Below are positions 10,352 through 19,144 of a DNA stretch of 64,000 bases, one piece after another. A model generated the notes under the pieces. That model did no database searches. It was given only the letters and a program-made list of their open reading frames with translations, and was not told the origin of the DNA. The position numbers and the translations under genes are program-made. The stretch is from a virus: IMG/VR virus record IMGVR_UViG_3300032285_001029, positions 62,001 through 126,000 of that record; one strand, written 5' to 3'. The number at the start of each line of letters is the position of its first letter. Position 1 is the stretch's first letter.

Positions 10352-10936
10352 TTATACGATTTCTACATAACTTACAACAGCGTCTAAACCACCGGACCCG
10401 TAACTATATACATTAATTGTAGTGCTAGTTCCTAATACCATACGCTCACCACCATTGACTAATTTTAATACTTGATTCTGAGGTATAATCATTTTATATG
10501 CATAATAAGCAGATGTATTTGAATTTGCATTATCAACTAGTTGTACGTTAACTACTTGTAAATCATCTGTACAGTTAACTAGTGCTAGACCTACAACTGT
10601 TATCTTTGCATTACTTGGACTAGTAAGTAAACTAGTAGTTTTGTTTATAATTCCTGTCATGTTGCCTCCATTGCCTGTTCCAACATTAAACGGAGGACCG
10701 CCTAGACTAGTACTTATAGTAATTTCAGTAGAACTTTCAACAGTAATAATGTAATAAGTTCCTGCAATTAAATTTCCAATAGTTGTGCCCAGTACAATAA
10801 GTTCCATTCCTACAGCTAAACCTGTAGTAGAATCAACAGTTACAATATTTCCTACTTGATTAGTATCTGTAATTGTAATTTCTAAACCAGTAGCACCGAT
10901 ATTTGAACTTAATGCATTTTTAAACGTAGTTGCCAT
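10352..10936 (-). CDS. Beta-rich virion protein with YYI module (194 aa)
   Basis: Residues about 30-95 form one copy of the module also found in the giant adhesin: a V-x-G-M-x-L strand, then AGTYYIITVESSTEITIST, then a GG-rich turn ending in GNMTG. The remaining C-terminal half is a predicted beta-sandwich with no recognised family. The start follows a GGATAAAAAA leader. The gene sits 4 bp after its upstream neighbour in a tight unit of structural genes. A small decoration or fibre-linker protein is plausible; no specific role is supported. Confidence 0.6.
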   Translation of the reverse strand: MATTFKNALSSNIGATGLEITITDTNQVGNIVTVDSTTGLAVGMELIVLGTTIGNLIAGTYYIITVESSTEITISTSLGGPPFNVGTGNGGNMTGIINKTTSLLTSPSNAKITVVGLALVNCTDDLQVVNVQLVDNANSNTSAYYAYKMIIPQNQVLKLVNGGERMVLGTSTTINVYSYGSGGLDAVVSYVEIV

Positions 10937-10940
10937 TTTT

Positions 10941-12443
10941 TTATCCTAACATTAGTGCCGATTGGACACCGATATCTTGTAATAGTGTTGCGTCGACATT
11001 ACCTCCGCCGCCGCCTCCAGAACCACTACCAACGCCGGTCCATGCAAGCCCATTCCACACTTCCATTTGTTGGATATCTGTGTTAAAACGAGTCATACCA
11101 AGTTCATATATACTTGGTCGATCTGCATTTCCGCCTGCAGGTAATACTACACCATTTTTGCCACCAATTTTAAAGTAGCCGTCGCCGGTACCAGAAATAG
11201 TAGTTATTCCGTCTGTAACTACATTAGTGATAGTGTTGTTATAAAACCTTAAATTACCAATCTTAACTCCGGCATTTCCGCTGGTATTAAATAATAAATC
11301 ATCACCCGATGTTATAGTTGTTATAGTATTGTCGGTAATTCTAATACCGGCTGTTTCAAAAACGGATGTATAAAATTTGCCAGTATCAATGTAGGCCATT
11401 ACTACATTATTAGAATAGAATCTAATTGTATTATCTCCGGCGCCCGGATATAATTCTGGAGTTATGTAAGTATTTCCAGCAACATCCCCAACTCCGCCTA
11501 ATTGTATCCAGTAAGATCCATTGTAACCTTCATAACGAGACATCTCGCTATTATATCGTATCATACCGTAACTGGCTGGATCAGGACGTTGCAGTGTAAT
11601 ACCTACAGGAACTTTAAAGCTAGTAGTAGAATTAATAACTACGCTGCCTGTGCCTTGAGGTTGTAACACAATGTCTTGATCGGGCTGTGTGCTGCTTATT
11701 GTATTGTTGTTAACTTTTAGTTGTTCTAAAATAATACTTCCAGAACCATTTGCAGTAAGAACTATGTTTCCGTTAGTATTTGTACTGATAATACTGTTGC
11801 CGACAATACCGATATTCCCAGTGTAAAAACTAGAAGTAATAATATTATTTGCATATAAGGTATTCCAACGAAGAGTGTTAGAACCTAAACTATAGACGTT
11901 ATCCTGGCTAGGAATAATATCACTAGCTATTTCTGCTGTAAAAACTACATTGTCAGTTGTTTGATTGCCTAACTGAATATCACCATCTGCGGTAATATCG
12001 CCTGTTGCATGTAAACTACCGTTTATTAACGTATCACTTTGAACTTTAAATTGACCAGTTCCTGTAGGATTAATACTAATATCAGTGTTTGTTCCAGATA
12101 CTTCTAACGTGCTATCGTAAATATTCCAAAGTCCTACTTGTAAGCGACCTTGATATACAACAGGATTTGCACCAGACGGAGTTAAATTGATAGTTCCGCT
12201 AGTGCTTGAAATTGTGTTATTGAGAAATGTGAAACTGGATAATGTTGCTTGTGTCGTAACATTAAGATTTGTAGTTCTGGTAGTGCCGTTGACATCTAGG
12301 TCGTATTGAGGAGTTGATGTCTTAATTCCGACACGCAGATTATTAACGTCAAGATAAAGAAGGTCGTCCTCAAAGGCAAGATCTACACCATCACGAAGTA
12401 GATTCGCTTTTAAGAGCGGACCTGTAATACGACCAACAGCCAT
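10941..12443 (-). CDS. Fibre-like virion structural protein (500 aa)
   Basis: It begins MAVGRITGPLLKANLLRDG, nearly the same as the start of the 533-residue protein upstream (GRISGPLLAANLVRNNVDL), so the two are paralogues with a common N-terminal attachment domain. The next part matches the VGIKTSTPQYDLDVNGT type seen in tail-fibre and head-decoration proteins, followed by NTISS-type short beta repeats. Two copies of a YGMIRYNSEMSRYEGYNG-like motif lie in the C-terminal half, and a glycine tract precedes the end. RBS AAGGAGA gives a firm start. A late-type promoter lies about 100 nt upstream in the 131-bp gap. A fibre or collar-whisker role is inferred. Confidence 0.65.
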   Translation of the reverse strand: MAVGRITGPLLKANLLRDGVDLAFEDDLLYLDVNNLRVGIKTSTPQYDLDVNGTTRTTNLNVTTQATLSSFTFLNNTISSTSGTINLTPSGANPVVYQGRLQVGLWNIYDSTLEVSGTNTDISINPTGTGQFKVQSDTLINGSLHATGDITADGDIQLGNQTTDNVVFTAEIASDIIPSQDNVYSLGSNTLRWNTLYANNIITSSFYTGNIGIVGNSIISTNTNGNIVLTANGSGSIILEQLKVNNNTISSTQPDQDIVLQPQGTGSVVINSTTSFKVPVGITLQRPDPASYGMIRYNSEMSRYEGYNGSYWIQLGGVGDVAGNTYITPELYPGAGDNTIRFYSNNVVMAYIDTGKFYTSVFETAGIRITDNTITTITSGDDLLFNTSGNAGVKIGNLRFYNNTITNVVTDGITTISGTGDGYFKIGGKNGVVLPAGGNADRPSIYELGMTRFNTDIQQMEVWNGLAWTGVGSGSGGGGGGNVDATLLQDIGVQSALMLG

Positions 12444-12544
12444 CTGCTCTCCTTAATACCCCGTGTTTCACGGTTAACCACCTTGCATTGCGGGTTTACC
12501 ACAGTTTAATATCGCAAAATCTTGGTCTGATTTTTGCTGTAATA

Positions 12545-12552
12545 TTATTTAT
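12545..12552 (-). promoter_or_regulatory. Putative T4-type late promoter (ATAAATAA)
   Basis: The minus strand reads TGATAAATAATATT in the 131-bp gap before the 500-residue gene, giving a leader of about 95 nt. The leader contains a short CCGTG-TTT-CACGG hairpin at 12461-12473. It would start a separate unit running down to 2084. The final base departs from the usual core, so confidence is moderate. Confidence 0.4.
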
Positions 12553-12574
12553 CAGAATCGGAATTTACTGTTGA

Positions 12575-14176
12575 TTACAGGTTGAAAATGAGTGCCCATT
12601 CGGTCATAGTAGAATAGGCAACTACTTCGTCAACTCCTCCACCACCGCCACCACCGCCCATAGTTACCCAAGAATTAGTTTTGGTACTGTAAGCTTCGCC
12701 GGATCCAGTTTCGGTATTAAAACGATATTCCCCATTTTCTGGTGTAAGAGGACGCTCTAATGTTGTTCCAAATGGTAAAACAACACCTTTGCCTGAAAAT
12801 TTTAAATAACCTCGATTGGTGCTGTTAAAAGTTAATGGTTGTGATGTGACACTTATCGTATCGTCTGAAATTGAAACTCCGGATACTATTGTATTTCCAG
12901 CAGGTGTGCTAATAGCAGTATCTGTAGTATTACTAACTATACGTCCAGTAAATGTAGGTCCGCCTAGTTTAGCAGTTATACTATAAAACTTAGTTGTATC
13001 AATGTATGTTTTTACTACATTATTTGTAGCAAATCGAATAGTGTTATCTCCGACATTTACAGTTAATTCTGGTGTAATATACGTGGCACTATTGCTGCTG
13101 TAGACATTGTTTAGACTTACTAGTTGTCCGGCAGGAACATAACCTTCATATCTGTGATAGGTACTATTAAAACGTAACTGCCCGTATTCAGTTAACAGTA
13201 AGTTTGAATTGTTACCTGAAGGTAATTTTACAGATGCAGTTGAATCTACCACAGTTGAACCAGCACCTCTTGGAGAAAGAATTATACTTTTTTCTGTATT
13301 ATTAGCAGGAGAAGCGGCTACATTAGTAATAGTATTTTGATTGAATTTTAAATTAAGAGCAACTATACTGCCGCTGCCATTAGGCGCAAGAATTAAATCT
13401 TGTCCGGCTGTTTTAGTTTGGATAGTATTTGCAACAATTGAAATGTCCGGAAATGTAGTAGTAAAGAAATTAGATACATTTACAGTTAATGATTTCCAAC
13501 GTAAACTAGGAGAACCAATGTCATAACTAGGAAGATTTACACCATCGCTGCTGTATTCTTGAGAATCTTCCGTGATAAAAACGATTCCATCTGCCGCAGC
13601 AAGTGTGCCTGCAGTAACAGGCGCCGGTAACATATTACTAGCTACATGTCCGTTAATTGTAACAGTATCAGTAGTTTCATTTCCAAAATAGATGTTACCA
13701 TCTAATGTAATGTTACCTGTAGCATGAACACCACCAGTAACATACATATCAGAATTTACAATTAATTTTCCAGTACCCGGAGGATCAAAAGTAATGTCAG
13801 TATCTGCAGTTGTGGCTGAGAAATAATTATCACCGATCTCTAAATTGCCAACTCTTACAGCACCTGTAACTGCTATTGTAGGATTACTTGTTTGATCTGG
13901 TCTGATGTATATCTTACCAGAAAGATGCTGAATTGTATTCGAAGATACAACGAAGTTTCCTATAGTAGTAGTTGTATTTGTAGTTAAGGAATCGGATCTA
14001 GTAGTACCGTTTACAAATAATTCTGATGTAGGTGCTGCTGTTTTGATACCTACATAGTTAGGAGTACTGTTGACTTTTAGATAAACAAGATCCGTCTCGA
14101 AAGCTAGATCTACATTATTTCTAACAAGATTTGCGGCTAGTAGTGGGCCACTAATACGCCCTAGTTCGGCGCCCAT
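12575..14176 (-). CDS. Fibre-like virion structural protein (533 aa)
   Basis: A paralogue of the 500-residue protein downstream: same N-terminal block (GRISGPLLAANLVRNNVDL, then YVGIKTAAPTSELFVNGT), the same Asn/Thr/Ser-rich beta repeats, and two R-Y/F-N-S/T motifs (GQLRFNSTYHRYEGY near residue 335 and GEYRFNTETG near residue 480). It ends in a glycine tract plus a short hydrophobic tail. It follows the 264-residue gene by 9 bp. The duplicated pair suggests hetero-oligomeric fibres or neo-functionalised decoration proteins. Function is otherwise inferred from sequence texture only. Confidence 0.65.
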   Translation of the reverse strand: MGAELGRISGPLLAANLVRNNVDLAFETDLVYLKVNSTPNYVGIKTAAPTSELFVNGTTRSDSLTTNTTTTIGNFVVSSNTIQHLSGKIYIRPDQTSNPTIAVTGAVRVGNLEIGDNYFSATTADTDITFDPPGTGKLIVNSDMYVTGGVHATGNITLDGNIYFGNETTDTVTINGHVASNMLPAPVTAGTLAAADGIVFITEDSQEYSSDGVNLPSYDIGSPSLRWKSLTVNVSNFFTTTFPDISIVANTIQTKTAGQDLILAPNGSGSIVALNLKFNQNTITNVAASPANNTEKSIILSPRGAGSTVVDSTASVKLPSGNNSNLLLTEYGQLRFNSTYHRYEGYVPAGQLVSLNNVYSSNSATYITPELTVNVGDNTIRFATNNVVKTYIDTTKFYSITAKLGGPTFTGRIVSNTTDTAISTPAGNTIVSGVSISDDTISVTSQPLTFNSTNRGYLKFSGKGVVLPFGTTLERPLTPENGEYRFNTETGSGEAYSTKTNSWVTMGGGGGGGGVDEVVAYSTMTEWALIFNL

Positions 14177-14185
14177 TGACTGTCC

Positions 14186-14980
14186 TTATTTGTCAAACCC
14201 GTGTAAAACTACTACAGGTTTACCTAAAGGAACTGCGGAACTAAATTTAACAAAATATCCAGATCCCGTATTTGTAGAATCTGTTATAGTTAACATTGTT
14301 CCAGAAGAAATTGATGACGTAATAGTTGGCTTATTGATAGTAATACTAGTCAACTGCCCGCTTGTGTTTGTTGTATATGTTAAAATTGCTGTGTTTGATT
14401 GTAAGTATGCACTGCCTGTAACAATTGCACCGGTAATGTCAACTGCAGGATATACAATATATCCTGTAGCAGTTGGATCAAAATTAATAGTAGTTGCACC
14501 AGAACTAGTAATGCCGCTAGTTTTAGGTGTGTATACTTCTCCTGCAATACTAGGGTTTTGTTCAATAGTATAGTTAGTTGTAAATAATTGAATAACATTT
14601 TCAACTAATACAATTAAATTTGCACCAGACCAAGATGTTCCGCTTTGAACAACAGTAGGAGGAGCAGGATTAAGTGGTCCAAAATAAACAGTACTAGCAT
14701 CGCCATAGCCAAGTAATTGTTGTGTAATCGGTGTAGCCTCTTTGAATCGTATGGCCCGCCATGTAGCACTACCTAACGTTGTACCTTGATAAATTTCTAC
14801 CTCAGCTGTACCTGTATTGTATCTCATTTGTCCTAAACTTGGGCTGCTAATAGCTGCCGAACTGTTAGGTAACACCAAACTGTTAGTCGTGTTCATTAGA
14901 ACATCATTGTCAGTGGTTATAGCTACTCGCTTGTCGTAGATCATTCTACGATTTAAAGTTAATGTTTTTAAATATCTCAT
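14186..14980 (-). CDS. Virion structural protein, unknown role (264 aa)
   Basis: Starts MRYLKTLTLNRRMIYDKR. Residues 45-90 hold the motif LGQMRYNTGTAEVEIYQG, related to motifs in its two downstream neighbours, and the rest is Thr/Ser-rich beta sequence. The ATG overlaps the stop of the upstream 105-residue gene by one base (TAATG), so the two are likely translationally coupled. A small fibre or wedge accessory protein is plausible, with no stronger evidence. Confidence 0.6.
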   Translation of the reverse strand: MRYLKTLTLNRRMIYDKRVAITTDNDVLMNTTNSLVLPNSSAAISSPSLGQMRYNTGTAEVEIYQGTTLGSATWRAIRFKEATPITQQLLGYGDASTVYFGPLNPAPPTVVQSGTSWSGANLIVLVENVIQLFTTNYTIEQNPSIAGEVYTPKTSGITSSGATTINFDPTATGYIVYPAVDITGAIVTGSAYLQSNTAILTYTTNTSGQLTSITINKPTITSSISSGTMLTITDSTNTGSGYFVKFSSAVPLGKPVVVLHGFDK

Positions 14981-15297
14981 TAGACTGTCAATGTGCTAAC
15001 TGTTGCAGATAAACCTGTAGTAGAACCAACTGCTACGATTGTATCATTATTAGCTAGTACCATTTTTTCTTGGTCAAAACTAACTGTATCCCCAGCTGGT
15101 ACTGATAATGCGCTTACAATCATGTTGCTTGTACCTGGAGTTCCAACAGCTCCTGCATTATTTGATACTGCATACATAGTTAAATTTACATCCGACACAG
15201 AAGTATTGCAAACAATTATAGTTGTTATTGCATTATTTCCTGCACTGGTATAAATTGTTGTGTTGGTTGCTAAAATTGCTGTATTCTTAATTGCCAT
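14980..15297 (-). CDS. Small beta-sandwich protein (105 aa)
   Basis: A compact 105-residue protein beginning MAIKNTAILATNTTIYTSAG. The pattern, with hydrophobic strands separated by N/T/S/G turns (NAITTIIVCNTSVSDVNLTMY, then VPAGDTVSFDQEKMVLANND), resembles small phage decoration or fibre-associated beta proteins. It shares one base with the next gene and is 9 bp after the 401-residue gene. No signal or membrane segment. Capsid decoration is one possibility, not shown. Confidence 0.6.
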   Translation of the reverse strand: MAIKNTAILATNTTIYTSAGNNAITTIIVCNTSVSDVNLTMYAVSNNAGAVGTPGTSNMIVSALSVPAGDTVSFDQEKMVLANNDTIVAVGSTTGLSATVSTLTV

Positions 15298-15306
15298 TTT
15301 ACGTCC

Positions 15307-16512
15307 TTAAAATAATACACTAAACAGCAATGCTCTATTTTTTGAAATTAATTCGTCGCTAGTAATTAGATTAGCAAAAAATATTCCGGTCTTTCCTGTT
15401 CCTGTATAAGTCCCTGTATTACTAGCAGACCAAATTTTTGTTGTGCCACTGATACCTGCACCACCTGCATTATCATCTAATCTTAAAACAGAGTTTACTT
15501 CTACATCACCGCTAGTACTAGTTAAAATTAGATTATTGCTTGTAGAATTTTTTACAGTATTTCCAAATATATTTACATTGTCAACATCTAATCCTGCCGA
15601 TGTTATAGTTGCTCTTTGAGTTTCGCTAATATAAAATGTAGTACTAGTATTGTTAGTAGTTACTCTTGATTTTATTGTACCATTTATATAATAGATCGTA
15701 GATACGTCTGCTATACCAGTAGCGTAACTACCAGCAGCAACATATTGTTCAGTCCATTGTTTTGTAACAAGTGTATTTGGATCTACAATATTAGCTGCAT
15801 ATGATGAGGAATTTGTAATTCTTACAACACTAGCAGAATCTTGCATATCTAATAACAGATCACTTCCACCAGAAGTTATAGTTTCTAATTCTAATCCGCT
15901 TAGTACTTCGTCAGCTGTTTTAAATACCCATGAACCATATACTTCTATATAGTTAACAGTTGCAGTCATCGATCCGCTGCCATTAGAAACATGGAATACA
16001 GAACCGCCTAAAATTGTGCTTACTTGTATTTTACTATTGACGCTGTCTATACTTTTAACATAATAAGTTGCACCATTGACTACACTACCGAAAACTGTTC
16101 CCGTAAACACTATAGTACTACCTGCACTGATTGCAGCAACACTGTTTAGTGTAATCCAATAACCAGTAGCAGTTGTTGCAGTAGCAGTATATGCAGTGGT
16201 AGCTAAATGTGTATGAGGTATAGTTTCTTTAAAAAATAACTGGGCGTTAGAATAATCACCGCGATCGACTTCTATACCCGATTGATAGTTTAAAATTGCA
16301 CTTATACCGGGACCAATCTGTCCATTATTAAGTGTGAATATATTATTGCTAATATTGATATTAGTAGATTCAACATTTGTTGACACACCTTTAACATCAA
16401 GATTACCAAGAATATAAACTGTTCCACCATAGTGCAGATCCAACGTGATGTTGCCATCAGGCTGGACCTGTATTCTATAGTTGTCGTCGTCGACTTTTAA
16501 AACTCTTGTCAT
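15307..16512 (-). CDS. Fibre-like virion protein with YYV module (401 aa)
   Basis: The N-terminus MTRVLKVDDDNYRIQVQPDG leads into VYILGNLDVKGVSTNVEST, a beta-strand motif common at the heads of fibre-type proteins. A YYV module lies at about residues 110-190 (GATYYVKSIDSVNSKIQVST), the same family as in the adhesins and the 194-residue protein. The C-terminal part has NIFGNTVKNSTSNNLILTST-type beta repeats. It follows the 430-residue gene by 6 bp with a weak RBS, so coupling is likely. The specific virion location is unknown. Confidence 0.6.
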   Translation of the reverse strand: MTRVLKVDDDNYRIQVQPDGNITLDLHYGGTVYILGNLDVKGVSTNVESTNINISNNIFTLNNGQIGPGISAILNYQSGIEVDRGDYSNAQLFFKETIPHTHLATTAYTATATTATGYWITLNSVAAISAGSTIVFTGTVFGSVVNGATYYVKSIDSVNSKIQVSTILGGSVFHVSNGSGSMTATVNYIEVYGSWVFKTADEVLSGLELETITSGGSDLLLDMQDSASVVRITNSSSYAANIVDPNTLVTKQWTEQYVAAGSYATGIADVSTIYYINGTIKSRVTTNNTSTTFYISETQRATITSAGLDVDNVNIFGNTVKNSTSNNLILTSTSGDVEVNSVLRLDDNAGGAGISGTTKIWSASNTGTYTGTGKTGIFFANLITSDELISKNRALLFSVLF

Positions 16513-16518
16513 TGTATA

Positions 16519-17811
16519 TTATTGACTTTGTGTAGTTTCTAAACGAACACCGGCTGAATTACTGTCTGGACGGGGAATCTCAGCACCACTGTTACCCCAT
16601 CTTACTAATTGTCCGCGTGGGTACACATTTGGATCAGCAAATATTCCTAGACTTGGATTTTTACGAACTACTATGCACTTATGTGCTGTAACTTTAGTTA
16701 CCCAGTATTCGTGATCGTCATCGTCCCAAGCTGTTAAACTTGCTTGACCTAGTGCTGCAGGAGCGTGTGCATATAATCTTGCACTGACTACACTACCAAC
16801 AGCAGCTTTTAAAATATATGTTCGTGTACCACGTTGTCTAATAACATCAGTATCTCGAACTTGGCCGTTAATATATGATTTGAATAACAAAGTATATCTT
16901 GAACTAGAGCTGCCACCGACATTAGTATCAGTAGTATTCCAATCAAACCCATCGATCGATGCGTTACCTGTTGCAAATGCAATAGTAGTATCTTGGCGTA
17001 CATAACCACGATTACGATTTGCACCTGTTCCATTTAATACATCAATGCTTAATACTCTATATGTTGTGTTGACTGTTAAACCTGTACCTTCTGTAGAAGT
17101 TGTTACAACTGATGTAATATCTCCTGGCAATGCTGTGTAGTTACCACGATTTGTAATGTTAAGTGTTTTAGCAGTCCACTGACCATCTAAATTAATAGTT
17201 AACCCTGCTGCTGCTCCACTGTTTGTAGTTGTTAGTATACCTGTTGGCAATACTGTATAACTACCTGCGTTAGATAATGTTAATTGTGTTACACGGCCAT
17301 AAGGAGCAGTTGTACCACCTGCACCAACATTAAGACCTGTTACTGTAAAAACAGCAGCTTGACTAAACGTACCGCCTTGTACTGTGATTGTGTCGCCGAT
17401 ACCATAACCTTGTGCGCCAGTTCCACCAACGACTACAATGCCTACACCGCCTGGCGTTGAGTATGCACCGTCAAATGTTGTGCTGTTGTTGCCATGTACA
17501 CCTGCTGTTGCAAGAGTATATGTAGCTTGTATTCCTGTTCCACCAGTAGCTGTGATAATGCTAGACATGGTGTAACCTTTGCTGTTTACCTGTTCTTGTG
17601 GAGCTGCTGCGCTAACTTCCATGTGTACACGATAAGTTGCTGCTACCCCAGCTGGCAATTGTGGAGCTGTTATGTTTAGTGCTGGAATAGCAGTATAACC
17701 GCTACCTTTACTGTCGACATAAATGTCAGTGATTGTAATGCCGCCTTCGTTTGGTAATACACCGTTTTCGTTTCTATTACCAAAGTATAATGATTTAATT
17801 GGACGTCCCAT
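16519..17811 (-). CDS. Beta-rich virion protein with GSGY modules (430 aa)
   Basis: The start is set at MGRPIKSLYFGNRNENG because AAGGAG lies about 10 nt upstream; an ATG 23 codons further upstream lacks this. The protein has repeated glycine-rich units such as GSGYTAIPALNIT, GAQGYGIGDTITVQGG and SYTVLPTGILTT, a module also present in the 2626- and 5148-residue proteins. The C-terminal segment (WVTKVTAHKCIVVRKNP, then PRGQLVRWGNSGAEIPRPDS) looks like a distinct folded domain. It is the first gene of the unit starting at the late-type promoter at 17901 and lies just downstream of the capsid gene terminator. A neck, decoration or fibre role is possible. Confidence 0.6.
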   Translation of the reverse strand: MGRPIKSLYFGNRNENGVLPNEGGITITDIYVDSKGSGYTAIPALNITAPQLPAGVAATYRVHMEVSAAAPQEQVNSKGYTMSSIITATGGTGIQATYTLATAGVHGNNSTTFDGAYSTPGGVGIVVVGGTGAQGYGIGDTITVQGGTFSQAAVFTVTGLNVGAGGTTAPYGRVTQLTLSNAGSYTVLPTGILTTTNSGAAAGLTINLDGQWTAKTLNITNRGNYTALPGDITSVVTTSTEGTGLTVNTTYRVLSIDVLNGTGANRNRGYVRQDTTIAFATGNASIDGFDWNTTDTNVGGSSSSRYTLLFKSYINGQVRDTDVIRQRGTRTYILKAAVGSVVSARLYAHAPAALGQASLTAWDDDDHEYWVTKVTAHKCIVVRKNPSLGIFADPNVYPRGQLVRWGNSGAEIPRPDSNSAGVRLETTQSQ

Positions 17812-17874
17812 TTTGTTTTTCTCCTTAAGAAATAATGGCGTTCTAGGCCATACGCGGTTGGATTTCCGCATAAA

Positions 17875-17891
17875 ACTCACACCATGTGAGT
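17875..17891 (-). other. 5'-leader hairpin
   Basis: A perfect 7-bp dyad, ACTCACA-CCA-TGTGAGT. If transcription starts about 6 nt after the TAAATAC box at 17901, this stem would form almost at the 5' end of the transcript of the 430-residue gene. A 5'-terminal stem can stabilise mRNA; an operator role is the alternative. Confidence 0.45.
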
Positions 17892-17900
17892 CGTTACTAT

Positions 17901-17908
17901 GTATTTAG
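17901..17908 (-). promoter_or_regulatory. Putative T4-type late promoter (CTAAATAC)
   Basis: The minus strand reads GCTAAATACATAG between the gene 23 terminator and the next gene. The 90-nt leader contains a 7-bp hairpin. Its placement immediately after a terminator supports a new transcription unit running to about 12575. Confidence 0.45.
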
Positions 17909-17916
17909 CTGAGATT

Positions 17917-17941
17917 AAAAAAGGGCACCGAAGTGCCCTTT
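17917..17941 (-). terminator. Rho-independent terminator after major capsid gene
   Basis: On the minus strand a perfect 9-bp stem, AAAGGGCAC / GTGCCCTTT, with a TTCG tetraloop is followed by a T-run of six. It starts 26 nt beyond the stop codon of the capsid gene. This is the strongest terminator seen in the window. Confidence 0.9.
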
Positions 17942-17966
17942 GAATTGTTTACAAACAAGTAATAAA

Positions 17967-19133
17967 TTACTTGAAAGAAACGTTTTGAATTGCAACTTTA
18001 CCTAGGTAGTCAGCTGCGTTACCTAGAGAAGAAGCTGTGTTTGACAACTCAACATAACCATAACGTGTCATGAATGATACGACTGGTTCGAAAGTTGACG
18101 GATCTAAAACAACACCACTGCTCATTAATGGAATGTATGGGCAATAGAATGCTGCTGCATCGCTCTCACTAGCACCTTTGTAACCGATTAGAACATCGGA
18201 ACCATCTGAGCTATATGTGTTAACGTAGATCTTCATTGCACTGTTCAATGTACCAACAAACTTAGTGTTTGTTGGAGCTTCGAAAGTACCTTCAGTTGTA
18301 CGAGCAAATGCTGATGTTGTTGCGCTCTGTAGAATGGTTAAAGCAAATGGACTTACAACTGCCCAGTTACCTGCGCCACGACGAGTACGTTGAGCGATTA
18401 GGTTAGATACACGATTGATCTGAACAGCTAATGCAGCGTGTTCGTCACCAACGAATGTAGCAGTACCAGAAACTTGAGTTTGGTCAAAAGTTTCAATTGC
18501 TGTACCAGCCAAGCTACTTAGACTTGCTAAGATTTCTTGATCGATTTCAGCAGTAATTTCTTGTGCCAAAGCAGCCATAACTTCTGCTTCGATGTCAATA
18601 CCTTGTTGGGCTTGTGCATCTTGAGCAGCCTCGAATGTCCAACGAGCAGACAATTTACGAGTTTTAGCTTCGACTGTTTGTTTCAAGATTTGAATGCTTA
18701 GTCTATTTCCTGGCAAACCTTCTAGTGTAGCTGTTGAAGCAGCTTTACCAGTCGAGTTATTACCGGAATAGTTCTCAGCAATCTTGAATGGGCTTAATGC
18801 TTCCTCACCTGCTGCAACATTAACTGTTCCAGAAACGGAATCAGCGTAACGTACACGCAGAGTGTGGATTTGACCTACTGGACCTGTCATAGGTTGTACA
18901 CCTAGCAACTCGTTAGCAATAACGGTTGGCATAACACGACGGATCACTGGTAGAATCACGCGATTTAATGTTGCGACGTTGCCGGCAGAAGTGGCTCCAG
19001 CTGTGCTGCTCTCTGATAGATACTTGCGAGTATTATCAAGTGTTACAGACATTACTGATTTTTTAGTGCCTTGTAGGCCTTCTAAAAGTGCATCTTTGGT
19101 TTCTGCCCAACGGCTTGTTAGTAGTTCTGACAT
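17967..19133 (-). CDS. 23: Major capsid protein (T4 gp23-like)
   Basis: The shell-forming hexameric capsid subunit. Diagnostic parts are the N-terminal helix (SRWAETKDALLEGL), the segment VILPVIRRVMPTVIANELLG followed by VQPM, close in pattern to T4 gp23, and TRRGAGNWAVVSP near residues 250-262. A candidate gp21 cleavage site (L-S-E before S) lies after residue 41, just before the conserved segment, as in T4, where the cut is about residue 65. At 388 residues it is shorter than T4 gp23 (521), which suggests no large surface insertion. RBS AAGGAG precedes the ATG. It follows gene 22 by 11 bp and ends at a strong terminator, as expected for a highly made protein. Confidence 0.95.
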   Translation of the reverse strand: MSELLTSRWAETKDALLEGLQGTKKSVMSVTLDNTRKYLSESSTAGATSAGNVATLNRVILPVIRRVMPTVIANELLGVQPMTGPVGQIHTLRVRYADSVSGTVNVAAGEEALSPFKIAENYSGNNSTGKAASTATLEGLPGNRLSIQILKQTVEAKTRKLSARWTFEAAQDAQAQQGIDIEAEVMAALAQEITAEIDQEILASLSSLAGTAIETFDQTQVSGTATFVGDEHAALAVQINRVSNLIAQRTRRGAGNWAVVSPFALTILQSATTSAFARTTEGTFEAPTNTKFVGTLNSAMKIYVNTYSSDGSDVLIGYKGASESDAAAFYCPYIPLMSSGVVLDPSTFEPVVSFMTRYGYVELSNTASSLGNAADYLGKVAIQNVSFK

Positions 19134-19144
19134 TTAAATTCTCC

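Noticed and set aside
17812-17880. Longer start for the 430-residue gene (ATG 23 codons upstream)
   Set aside because: The upstream residues are not protein-like and the strong AAGGAG lies just before the later ATG, which also keeps the leader hairpin outside the coding part.
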